From contig NZ_AMZY02000011.1 of assembly GCF_000330725.2 (NCBI RefSeq), positions 62,001 through 126,000 on the forward strand: a stretch of DNA of 64,000 nucleotides, read 5' to 3'. Each line of letters starts with the position of its first letter. Position 1 is the first letter of the stretch. This DNA comes from Mariniradius saccharolyticus AK6. GTDB taxonomy: Bacteria > Bacteroidota > Bacteroidia > Cytophagales > Cyclobacteriaceae. Below are positions 51,756 through 59,773 of the stretch, in pieces. Made by a program: the position numbers and the translations under genes. Under the pieces are notes generated by a model. The model worked only from the letters and a program-made list of their open reading frames with translations. It was not told where the DNA came from and ran no database searches.

Positions 51756-52982
51756 TTATACCAACTGTTTCAAGGCGATCTCCAGTGCAGTTTGTGCAAT
51801 CCTAGTCTTGGTTGGATTCTTTTGGTGGACATTTTTCAGGGCCTTCGAAATTGTCTTGCTCACGTCAGAAAAAATAGCTTGGTCCGTAACCGACGCCTTT
51901 TCTGACATCAGATACGCAAACACGCGGGCCATACCGCAATTGGCAATGAAATCCGGCAACACCGAAATTCGATCGTCGACCCACTCGCCAATGGGTCCCA
52001 AAAATATCGCTGAATCCGCAAAGGGGACGTTGGCGCCGCAGCTGATTACCTCGAGTCCGGACCGTACCATTCTTTCCACTTGGTTTTGGGTCAATAGCCT
52101 TGACGCGGCCGCGGGAATGAATATTTCAGCGGACAAATCCCAAACGCGTTCTTGCATTTCTTCAAATGGAATAAGGTAATCGGACACGAGTGTATTCCCC
52201 TCCCGGTTCAAAAACAATTCCCTGATCTCGTCCAGCGTAAATCCATCCTCCTTAATCAACCCTCCAACCCGGTCGATGATCCCTACGATTTTGACCCCCT
52301 CTACAGTAAGGAAACACGCTGCTGCTGCACCCACATTTCCCCAGCCTTGGATAATTGCCCTCTTGCCCGCGATTTTTCCTCCCCAAATGTGATAATAATG
52401 ACGAACAGCCTCAGCGACGCCAAAGCCGGTGATCATATCTGCTACAGTATATTTCTTTGGACCGTTAGGTGTGTAATGTGGATCCTCCAAAACCTTTGAA
52501 ACTCCTTGTCTCAATTGGCCAATCTTCCTGATCTTTTCTGGCTCGCTGGCATGAAAATGTCCGTTGACGATGCCCTCTTGCGGGTGCCAAAGCCCATAAT
52601 CTTCTGTGATGGGTATCACTTCATGGATTTCGTCCACATTGAGGTCGCCACCGGTGCCGTAGTAGTTTTTCAATAGCGGCATCACGGCTTTGTACCAACG
52701 TTTGAGCACTTCTGGTTTTCTAGGATCCCGTGGGTCAAAATTGATCCCCGACTTCGCTCCACCGATTGCAGGACCGGATACTGTGAACTTCACCTCCATG
52801 GTTTTCGCGAGACTTTCTACCTCCCGCTTGTCCAAGCCTTTACGCATCCGAGTGCCTCCACCTGCCGCTCCGCCGCGAAGGGAATTGATCACAACCCAGC
52901 CTTCTGCCTCGGACTCGTTGTCACTCCATTCAAAAACAATCTCCGGCTGCTTGTTTTCAAATTTTTTCAATAAATCTTTCAT
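51756..52982 (-). CDS. Glu/Leu/Phe/Val dehydrogenase-family protein
   Basis: A 408-residue amino-acid dehydrogenase. The catalytic region has G-G-A-A-G-G-G-T-R-M-R, G-P-A-I-G-G-A-K-S-G-I with the catalytic Lys, and G-T-G-G-D-L-N-V-D-E. The Rossmann domain shows I-I-Q-G-W-G-N-V-G-A-A-A and ends I-S-C-G-A-N-V-P-F. It deaminates an amino acid with NAD(P); glutamate or branched-chain specificity cannot be decided by eye. An exact -7 box (TATTTTTG) lies 24 bp before the ATG. Confidence 0.9.
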   Translation of the reverse strand: MKDLLKKFENKQPEIVFEWSDNESEAEGWVVINSLRGGAAGGGTRMRKGLDKREVESLAKTMEVKFTVSGPAIGGAKSGINFDPRDPRKPEVLKRWYKAVMPLLKNYYGTGGDLNVDEIHEVIPITEDYGLWHPQEGIVNGHFHASEPEKIRKIGQLRQGVSKVLEDPHYTPNGPKKYTVADMITGFGVAEAVRHYYHIWGGKIAGKRAIIQGWGNVGAAAACFLTVEGVKIVGIIDRVGGLIKEDGFTLDEIRELFLNREGNTLVSDYLIPFEEMQERVWDLSAEIFIPAAASRLLTQNQVERMVRSGLEVISCGANVPFADSAIFLGPIGEWVDDRISVLPDFIANCGMARVFAYLMSEKASVTDQAIFSDVSKTISKALKNVHQKNPTKTRIAQTALEIALKQLV

Positions 52983-53005
52983 CTCTATTTTGGGTTTATC
53001 GCCGG

Positions 53006-53013
53006 CAAAAATA
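53006..53013 (-). promoter_or_regulatory. -7 box of the dehydrogenase gene
   Basis: The minus strand reads TATTTTTG, an exact TAnnTTTG match, 23 nt before the ATG at 52982. Confidence 0.45.
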
Positions 53014-53040
53014 GAAATATTCTTCGGCTGGAAAACCCCG

Positions 53041-54120
53041 CTAGGCTTCGTTAAAGATTACTCCACCACAATTGTCCCGGGAAGCACCTGTAACCGAAGC
53101 AAGGGTATTTGTTTCGCCCCTCAGCCGCAAAACGCCCAAAAAAGCAAACACAAGCGCCTCTTTGAAATCCACAAGCATGTCACCCGCGGGCACAATGACG
53201 AACTCCGGCCCAATTGATTCTTTCAGCTTTTCGATAAAAAACAGGTTTTTGGCACCACCACCGGTGATCAGGACCGATGTCTGCCGGCCTTCCATGGGCT
53301 CCAAAACCCGCTGGAGTTGTTGGGCAAAATGCACTACCAACGTATGCAGTATATTGGCAGGCTTATGGGCTTCTGACCATTCGAGTATCTTGAGATAAGC
53401 ATCCAAATCTTCCCGACCGAGCGATTTCGCTCCTTCTATATTATAATAAGGCAACTTATTCAATTGCTTCAGTACCCTTTTTAGTACCTTTCCTTTTGCC
53501 GCCAACTTCCCGTCCTTGTCATAAGGTTTGCCACAGGCCTCTGCAAAGTGATTGAGCAAAAGATTAAAAAAACACACGTCAAAGGCCAGTCTTTTCCCGC
53601 CGCGGTCCATACTGATATTGGCAATGCCACCAAGATTGATGCAATAGTCATAGGAACCAAACAACAATTGATCGCCGATCGGGACCAAAGGCGCACCTTG
53701 CCCACCCAATTGGACATCGAGCATCCTGAAGTCATTGATGACCGTGAGGCCGCAAGCCTGCCGCAGCGACCATCCGTTACCGATTTGGAGGGAGATTCCG
53801 TTTTGGGGTTGGTGGAACACAGTGTGTCCGTGAGAGGCTACCGCTTCGGGTTCCAGTCCATGCCTGCTGACAAATTCTTTGACCTGTTCACCCATCCACC
53901 GCCCAAAGTCCACATCGAGCTTGGTCAGTTTCAATCCATTGAGCGTATGGGCTTTTTTCAGTTTCTTGCCCAATTTCTTTGGAAAAGGAACTGTTTCGGC
54001 GGTTTGAATGGCATATGCCCAAGTTTCTTTCTTCTCAAATTCACAATAAGCTATATCCAAGCCGTCGCCGGAGGTGCCCGACATCAGCCCAATCATTTTA
54101 TAGTATATCGTCTGCTCCAT
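53041..54120 (-). CDS. anmK: Anhydro-N-acetylmuramic acid kinase
   Basis: A 359-residue AnmK. The ATP-binding start I-G-L-M-S-G-T-S-G-D-G-L-D is at 10-22; later marks are S-H-G-H-T-V-F-H-Q-P, L-Q-I-G-N-G, N-L-G-G-I-A-N-I-S and V-L-I-T-G-G-G-A-K-N. It phosphorylates and opens 1,6-anhydro-MurNAc in peptidoglycan recycling. Some Bacteroidota use it with MurQ, which is not in the window. Divergent from coaX across 123 bp that must hold both promoters. Confidence 0.95.
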   Translation of the reverse strand: MEQTIYYKMIGLMSGTSGDGLDIAYCEFEKKETWAYAIQTAETVPFPKKLGKKLKKAHTLNGLKLTKLDVDFGRWMGEQVKEFVSRHGLEPEAVASHGHTVFHQPQNGISLQIGNGWSLRQACGLTVINDFRMLDVQLGGQGAPLVPIGDQLLFGSYDYCINLGGIANISMDRGGKRLAFDVCFFNLLLNHFAEACGKPYDKDGKLAAKGKVLKRVLKQLNKLPYYNIEGAKSLGREDLDAYLKILEWSEAHKPANILHTLVVHFAQQLQRVLEPMEGRQTSVLITGGGAKNLFFIEKLKESIGPEFVIVPAGDMLVDFKEALVFAFLGVLRLRGETNTLASVTGASRDNCGGVIFNEA

Positions 54121-54243
54121 GGGTTAAATGATGTTAAAAATTCTTTGCTAAAGTTAATTTTATTTTAATCAAAATCGGTGCGGACCTAATTTCTGTAACT
54201 TCGCTGACACAACATATCCGGCTTTTTTAGGAATAATTGTAAG

Positions 54244-54969
54244 GTGAAAAGACTAATCGTAGATATCGGCAATACCCGGATCAAAACAGCGGTTTTTGAA
54301 GATGAGGCATTCGTGGAGGAAAAGTTATTTATTGACATCCACGATATCGCTGAGTTTTCGGAAAGCGTTGATTTCGAAGCCTGTATCATCAGTTCGGTAA
54401 CCCTTTCGGAGGCTGATTTGAAGGAGAAATTGCCCTTCAATTTCCTATTTCTAAGCCGAGAAACGAAAATCCCATTCAAGAATTTATATGCCACGCCGCA
54501 TACATTGGGAGTGGACAGAAAGGCCGCCGTCATGGGTGCACGGTGTAAATTCCCCAAAGACGACGTTTTGGCAATCGATTTGGGAAGCTGCATTACCTAT
54601 GATTTGCTGGATAGGCAAGACCAATATTTGGGTGGAGGAATAAGCCCTGGGCTGCAAATGAGGTTCCGCGCGATGCATCAGCAGACCGCACGCCTGCCTT
54701 TGGTCGGGATGCCAGAAAAACAACAGCCGGAGCTGATTGGGGATAGCACAGAATCCTGCATGCAAAGCGGTGTTTATTTTGGGATTCACTATGAAATACA
54801 GGGCATGATCGAGGCTTACAGGGCCAAATACCCGGATTTGAAAGTCATAATTTGTGGCGGTGACTCTAAAATCTTTGAAAGCTTGACAAAAGACCACATA
54901 TTTGTAATCCCCAATTTGGTCCTCTATGGGCTGAATCGAATATTAAGCTACAATGTCCATTACCAATAG
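54244..54969 (+). CDS. coaX: Type III pantothenate kinase
   Basis: A 241-residue CoaX, GTG start. Motifs: V-D-I-G-N-T-R-I-K for phosphate binding at the N terminus, G-V-D-R-K-A-A-V for pantothenate, A-I-D-L-G-S-C-I-T-Y-D, and G-G-G-I-S-P-G-L-Q-M-R. It carries out the first step of coenzyme A synthesis. Its last 17 bases overlap the start of the outer-membrane protein gene, so the two are translated from one transcript. Confidence 0.95.
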   Translation: MKRLIVDIGNTRIKTAVFEDEAFVEEKLFIDIHDIAEFSESVDFEACIISSVTLSEADLKEKLPFNFLFLSRETKIPFKNLYATPHTLGVDRKAAVMGARCKFPKDDVLAIDLGSCITYDLLDRQDQYLGGGISPGLQMRFRAMHQQTARLPLVGMPEKQQPELIGDSTESCMQSGVYFGIHYEIQGMIEAYRAKYPDLKVIICGGDSKIFESLTKDHIFVIPNLVLYGLNRILSYNVHYQ

Positions 54970-56233
54970 GTTGAGATTGCTGGGCACCCTAGGTGCCTTT
55001 ATCATATTTTCAGAGGCTTTTTCACAATCAAGTGCTTCCACCTATACCTCATTGGGTATCGGTGAATTCAATTATGCGGGTCTTACCCAAAACCAGGCCA
55101 TGGGAGGCTTGGGCATCAGTTTCGGTACTGGATGGGGTGTCAACTACATGAATCCGGCACTCAGCACCCGCAACACGATTTTCAATTTCCAAGCAGCTTT
55201 TAACTACAACAGGCTGGGAGTTTCTTCTACCAGTGGCAGTACAACGGTGGATGGTGGAGGACTTTCCTACGCTGCAATGTCTCTTCCCATCAAATCGGGC
55301 AAAAGCTCACTCGGCCTTGGCCTCAATCAGATCACTTCGGTCAACTACAGTATTGTGGTGAATGGGGATGTGACCAATTCTGACTACAATTTCATCAATA
55401 GAATCGATGGAGAAGGTGGCGTGTCTGAGGCCTACCTATCGGGTGGTCTTGAGGTGGCAAAAAACCTGAGCATCGGCTTGCACGGCTCCTACCTTTTTGG
55501 CTCCACCATAAGGACCAATCAACTCTCACTGATCAATAACGGCGCCCCGACAGGCATAAGCACGGAATACTACCAGCGGTTTACCGTCAGCGACGTATCC
55601 TTCAAAACCGGCGTGTATTATTTCTTTAAAGCGGGAAAAAGAAGCAATATCCATCTTGGAGCCATTTATAATGCTTTTGGAAATATTAATGGAAAAGATT
55701 TTGCGAAGCTTGCCGAATTTGGTCAAGCTAGCAGGCCCAATACGGATGGGGATATCTTGAGCAATAATGTGAAAGGCTCGGTCTACGTGCCGCAAAATAT
55801 TGGCTTCGGTATTAGTTACGAGAAAATCAATAAATTTGTACTAGGCCTAGAGGCTCAAAGACAGGATTTTACACAATACCGAACCTTTGAGGGAAATACC
55901 AGTTCCCTTAAAGAGAATATCAGGGTGGCTTTTGGCGGACAAATCGTACCGGACTATACCTCAGTGGAAAATATCTTCAAAAGGTCAACTTTCCGTTTTG
56001 GAGTATTTTACCAACAGACTCCCTACGTAGTCAACGAAACGAGTATCAATGACATTGGCATCAATTTTGGAGCTTCGGTTCCTGTAAACAGTCTTTCTCT
56101 TCTCAATTTTGCATTCAAAGTCGGAAGGAGAGGGACAACGGAGAATGGTCTGCTTCAGGAAGATTTCTTTGGATTCAGCCTTGGATTTTCCTTGAATGAT
56201 AACACTTGGTTCTATAAACGAGTATTTGATTAA
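54953..56233 (+). CDS. Outer-membrane beta-barrel protein (FadL-like architecture)
   Basis: A 426-residue protein. A signal peptide ends near E-A-F-S-Q (residues ~18-26). The mature start (Y-T-S-L-G-I-G-E-F, A-M-G-G-L-G-I-S-F, N-Y-M-N-P-A-L-S) is the plug-like N terminus of FadL-type barrels in Bacteroidota; many amphipathic strands follow to F-S-L-G-F-S-L-N near the end. It may carry hydrophobic small molecules across the outer membrane. The gene starts inside coaX and is followed after 11 nt by the TPR gene, part of a run that continues to lptC. Confidence 0.8.
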   Translation: MSITNRLRLLGTLGAFIIFSEAFSQSSASTYTSLGIGEFNYAGLTQNQAMGGLGISFGTGWGVNYMNPALSTRNTIFNFQAAFNYNRLGVSSTSGSTTVDGGGLSYAAMSLPIKSGKSSLGLGLNQITSVNYSIVVNGDVTNSDYNFINRIDGEGGVSEAYLSGGLEVAKNLSIGLHGSYLFGSTIRTNQLSLINNGAPTGISTEYYQRFTVSDVSFKTGVYYFFKAGKRSNIHLGAIYNAFGNINGKDFAKLAEFGQASRPNTDGDILSNNVKGSVYVPQNIGFGISYEKINKFVLGLEAQRQDFTQYRTFEGNTSSLKENIRVAFGGQIVPDYTSVENIFKRSTFRFGVFYQQTPYVVNETSINDIGINFGASVPVNSLSLLNFAFKVGRRGTTENGLLQEDFFGFSLGFSLNDNTWFYKRVFD

Positions 56234-56244
56234 CACTAATAACT

Positions 56245-57543
56245 ATGAAACTGAAACACGCACTTGTAGGGCTGATGGCCCTAGCCATGGTAGGCACCGT
56301 TCAGGCACAGGAGTTCAACTTCCCTAGCGATCCAGCCTTGGAAGCGAAGGCAAGGGAATACAATGCTGCCTATGTGGATTACATGAAGTCAGAGCAGTTT
56401 GTCGAGGCCACCAAGCCTTTGCATTGGCTTTTGGTGAATGTGCCCAAACTCAATGAGTCCATCTATATCAACGGTGTAACCATCTACCATGGTGCGGCAG
56501 GAAAAACTACAGACGCTGCTCAAAAAAGGGTCTATCAAGATTCTGTCATGAAAGTGTACGAGTTGAGGAAGGCCAACTACGACAACGAGCCCAAGTGGAT
56601 CGAGAATAAAGCTTATTATGGATACCAGTATTTCCGCGAAGACAAGACCAAGCTTGCCGAAGCAATTGGATACTATGATCGGGCGTTCGAAGTAAACGGA
56701 AGCATCAACCCAGCTTATACTGCTGCTTATTTTGACTTGGTAAGGAGACATTACCTGCTCAACAAGGCTTATACCGCCGAGCAAGTACTTGATATCCACA
56801 GCAAAATATCCAAACTTCTGGATGAAGCAGAAGCACAAGGAAAGGACGTAACGACTCCAAAATCAAACGTGGAAGCCCTTTTGGTAGCCATGGAGTTGAT
56901 CAACTGTGACTTTATCGAGAAAACCTTGGGCCCAAGATTGGCAGCTGACCCAACCAACATGGTGGTGGCACAGCAGATCTTCAAATATTCTGTACAGTAC
57001 AAATGTCTTCAACTTCCTGCGTTCTTGAGCGCTTTGGAAGTGATCGACAATGCCAATCCAACTTTCGCTACTTCTCAAGTGAGGGCGATGCGCTACATGC
57101 AAGCTAGGGAGTATGATAAAGCTCAGCCTGTGTTGGAAAAAGCGCTTACATTAGCTGAAAATGACGCCCAAAAGGCTGAAATACATATGGACCTTGCTAG
57201 GGTACATGGACAGGCAGGCAGGAAATCCGCTGCACGTTCGGCAGCGCAAGAAGCCGCAAAATTAGATCCATCAAGGGTATCCGAGGCGTATACTCTGATC
57301 GGTCAGCTTTACATGATGTCCTTCAATGACTGCAAAGGTGGTGAAAGCCGCGCCAAAGACTCCTCTGTCTATATCGCTGCTTACAATGCATTCCAAAAGG
57401 CAGGAAATTCCGAAGGCATGCGTGACGCACGTGCACGCTTCCCGTCCAAAGAGGAATTGTTTACCGAAGGTAAGATGGCCGGTGAAACCATCAACACAGG
57501 ATGCTGGATTGGAGAAACAGTCACATTGGCAACCAGGGACTAA
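56245..57543 (+). CDS. Periplasmic TPR-type protein
   Basis: A 432-residue protein. A Sec signal peptide ends V-Q-A-Q-E near residue 22. The body is made of helical pairs; clear TPR-like units lie around 130-170 (A-I-G-Y-Y-D-R-A-F-E-V-N) and 290-350 (Y-D-K-A-Q-P-V-L-E-K-A-L, then G-R-K-S-A-A-R-S-A-A-Q-E-A-A). It ends with two Cys (D-C-K-G and G-C-W-I-G) that may form a disulfide. It sits between the outer-membrane barrel and lptC genes and is closed by a strong terminator, so it may belong to the same envelope complex. Function unknown. Confidence 0.78.
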   Translation: MKLKHALVGLMALAMVGTVQAQEFNFPSDPALEAKAREYNAAYVDYMKSEQFVEATKPLHWLLVNVPKLNESIYINGVTIYHGAAGKTTDAAQKRVYQDSVMKVYELRKANYDNEPKWIENKAYYGYQYFREDKTKLAEAIGYYDRAFEVNGSINPAYTAAYFDLVRRHYLLNKAYTAEQVLDIHSKISKLLDEAEAQGKDVTTPKSNVEALLVAMELINCDFIEKTLGPRLAADPTNMVVAQQIFKYSVQYKCLQLPAFLSALEVIDNANPTFATSQVRAMRYMQAREYDKAQPVLEKALTLAENDAQKAEIHMDLARVHGQAGRKSAARSAAQEAAKLDPSRVSEAYTLIGQLYMMSFNDCKGGESRAKDSSVYIAAYNAFQKAGNSEGMRDARARFPSKEELFTEGKMAGETINTGCWIGETVTLATRD

Positions 57544-57564
57544 GCTTGAATGATTGATTTAATG

Positions 57565-57597
57565 GAAAGGCAGCCGCTAACGCTGCCTTTCTTTTTT
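57565..57597 (+). terminator. Rho-independent terminator after the TPR gene
   Basis: GAAAGGCAGC and GCTGCCTTTC pair perfectly around a 7-base loop, followed by six T residues. It separates the coaX run from lptC. Confidence 0.85.
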
Positions 57598-57617
57598 CAT
57601 AGCAATCCCTACTTTGG

Positions 57618-57625
57618 TATCTTTG
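57618..57625 (+). promoter_or_regulatory. -7 box of lptC
   Basis: TATCTTTG, an exact TAnnTTTG match 7 nt before the lptC ATG; the transcript would start at about the ATG. Confidence 0.45.
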
Positions 57626-57632
57626 CAGCGCA

Positions 57633-58181
57633 ATGATCAAATCACATTCAAAATTGATCCTGTTAATTCTGTTTTCGCTGACGCTGTTTGGCTGCAGGGA
57701 GACCGTGGACGTGAGTCTCTTGGAAAAATACACCGGACCTGTCAGCGTGGCGTATAACATCGACCTCGTGCATAGCGACTCCACGATCGTACGTACGCAC
57801 CTGAAGGCCAAAAAGCAGATGGAATTCGAAAATGGCAACATCGAGTTTCCCGAGGGCATCGAGATTGAGTTTTTTGACAAAGAAGGAAATACGACGACCA
57901 CCATGCGGGCGGATCGCGGCTATTTTGATCGGAATGCCAACCTATACAGGGGAGAAGGTGACGTGCGTGTCGAAAACTTTGAAAAAGACCAAAGTCTCGC
58001 ATCAGAGGAGGTATTTTGGGATCCCAATGCCAAAAAGATCTATACTGAGAAATTCGTAACCGTGCGTGAGAAGGAAACCGTGTTCAACGGCACGGGAATG
58101 GAGGCCGATGAGGGTTTCAACGAATACAAAATGTACAAAGTGACCAACAGCCGCACGATACTACCCGGGGAAGGATTGTAG
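57633..58181 (+). CDS. lptC: LPS export ABC transporter periplasmic protein LptC
   Basis: A 182-residue protein. The N terminus is a lipoprotein-type signal (L-T-L-F-G-C-R-E) in place of the E. coli membrane anchor, as is usual in Bacteroidota. The OstA/LptC-like beta-jellyroll shows F-D-K-E-G-N-T-T-T-T-M-R-A-D-R-G-Y-F, G-D-V-R-V-E-N and V-F-W-D-P-N-A-K-K-I-Y. It passes lipopolysaccharide from LptBFG toward LptA. Followed after 5 nt by a small membrane protein gene. Confidence 0.92.
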   Translation: MIKSHSKLILLILFSLTLFGCRETVDVSLLEKYTGPVSVAYNIDLVHSDSTIVRTHLKAKKQMEFENGNIEFPEGIEIEFFDKEGNTTTTMRADRGYFDRNANLYRGEGDVRVENFEKDQSLASEEVFWDPNAKKIYTEKFVTVREKETVFNGTGMEADEGFNEYKMYKVTNSRTILPGEGL

Positions 58182-58186
58182 CAAAT

Positions 58187-58405
58187 ATGAAACTGACGGA
58201 TATTCTTTTGCTTTCTTTGTCTGCTGCCCTGGTAATCGTGGGCACACATCAGACTATAGTGGGCGGCATCACCTTTTCCTACCCCATTTTTATGTTGGCG
58301 GTAGCTTTGCTATTTTGGTATAAATATCGGAAAAACAACACAGGGCAAGAGACTACCGGCGACATTAAGAAGCCTGCGCTACCCAAAACCAAAAAAAGGA
58401 AATAA
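58187..58405 (+). CDS. Small two-helix membrane protein
   Basis: A 72-residue protein with two hydrophobic segments (about 5-25 and 30-47) and a strongly basic tail (K-T-K-K-R-K). It lies between lptC and the CNNM/CorC-type gene and shares one base with the start of the latter (TAATG), so it is a real, coupled gene. Proteins of this size occur at the same place in related genomes. Function unknown. Confidence 0.8.
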   Translation: MKLTDILLLSLSAALVIVGTHQTIVGGITFSYPIFMLAVALLFWYKYRKNNTGQETTGDIKKPALPKTKKRK

Positions 58406-59700
58406 TGGAAAGCCAATACCTTATTTATGTGGTCATTACCTTGATTTTCTCGGCTTTCTTTTCGGGAATGGAAATGGCCTATATCTCCGCCAACCGCCTT
58501 CAAATCGAGCTGCAAAACAAACAAGGTCTACTATCAGGAAAAATCCTCTCTCGGATGGTGAAGCAAACCGGGCAGGTTTTGGGCACAACCCTGATTGGCA
58601 ATACCATCGCCCTTGTCGTCTACGGCATCTTTATGGCAAACCTGCTTGAGCCGTGGATACAGTCTTGGCTGCAATCGTACCTTCCTGGCCTGAACAATCA
58701 GGCTTCAGTGATGCTATTGCAGACATTCTTGTCGACTATTTTGGTTCTGGTGACTGCCGAGTTTTTGCCAAAAAGTATTTTCATGCTCAATCCAAACAGC
58801 CTGCTGTCGGCTTTCTCGCTGCCTTTTCAAGTGATTTATACGATCATGTACCCGATTGTATGGTTGGTTGTGGGTCTAAGTAGATTCTTTATCACAAAGG
58901 TATTGGGATATGATTACAGCGAGGACAAGCCGGTTTTTAAGATCACTGACTTGAACAGTTTTATCCAAAACAATCTGCGGCACAGCGGGAAAGATGTAAA
59001 AGTCGATATGGACACGCGGATATTTGATAATGCGGTCGAGTTTAAGACCATCCGAGTCCGTGAATGCATGGTGCCAAGGACAGATATTGTAGCAGTGGAA
59101 ATCGATGATACGATGGACGACCTCAAGCAGGTATTTGCAGAAAGTGGCCATACCAAGATCATCGTTTTCAGCGAAAGCATCGATAATGTAGTCGGCTATT
59201 GCCACCAACTTGAACTATTCAAAAAGCCAAAAAAGATCGCTGACATTCTCACACCCATTATCATTGTACCCGAATCGGCATTAGCCAATGAGCTCTTGAT
59301 ACAATTTATCAAAGAAAGAAAGAGCTTGGCTTTGGTGGTGGACGAGTTTGGCGGTACATCGGGCATCGTCAGTATGGAAGATATCATTGAGGAAATATTC
59401 GGCGAAATCCAGGATGAATATGACAGCGACGACCTGATCGAGCAGAAGATTTCGGACCACGAGTATCTCTTGAGCGCCCGACATGAGATCGATTATTTGA
59501 ACGAAAAATACGGCTGGTCTCTTCCTTATGGCGATTTTGAGACCCTCTCTGGTTTCATACTTTCCCTCACGGAAGACATCCCCCAAAAAGGAGAATCCAT
59601 CACCTATGGTTCCTACACTTTTACTGTCATCTCAAAACTCGAGCACCGGATTGAGACACTCAGGCTCAAAATCCACGGTGACGGTGAACCCATTAAGTAA
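58405..59700 (+). CDS. CNNM/CorC (hemolysin)-family transporter, DUF21-CBS-CorC
   Basis: A 431-residue protein. DUF21/CNNM membrane domain at ~1-165 (four helices; F-F-S-G-M-E-M-A-Y-I-S-A-N), a CBS pair at ~205-330 (R-V-R-E-C-M-V-P-R-T-D-I-V-A-V, then L-V-V-D-E-F-G-G-T-S-G-I-V-S-M-E-D-I), and a CorC/HlyC C-terminal domain at ~345-425. Relatives export magnesium or cobalt; in Bacteroidota the gliding protein GldE has the same layout, so this could also be called GldE-like. Part of the lptC run. Confidence 0.88.
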   Translation: MESQYLIYVVITLIFSAFFSGMEMAYISANRLQIELQNKQGLLSGKILSRMVKQTGQVLGTTLIGNTIALVVYGIFMANLLEPWIQSWLQSYLPGLNNQASVMLLQTFLSTILVLVTAEFLPKSIFMLNPNSLLSAFSLPFQVIYTIMYPIVWLVVGLSRFFITKVLGYDYSEDKPVFKITDLNSFIQNNLRHSGKDVKVDMDTRIFDNAVEFKTIRVRECMVPRTDIVAVEIDDTMDDLKQVFAESGHTKIIVFSESIDNVVGYCHQLELFKKPKKIADILTPIIIVPESALANELLIQFIKERKSLALVVDEFGGTSGIVSMEDIIEEIFGEIQDEYDSDDLIEQKISDHEYLLSARHEIDYLNEKYGWSLPYGDFETLSGFILSLTEDIPQKGESITYGSYTFTVISKLEHRIETLRLKIHGDGEPIK

Positions 59701-59773
59701 TTTATTGACAGCGGTTTTATTTTGAATTTACGGGGAGATTGAATTATTTTGCGGCACTTTAAAAAAAAGGCGA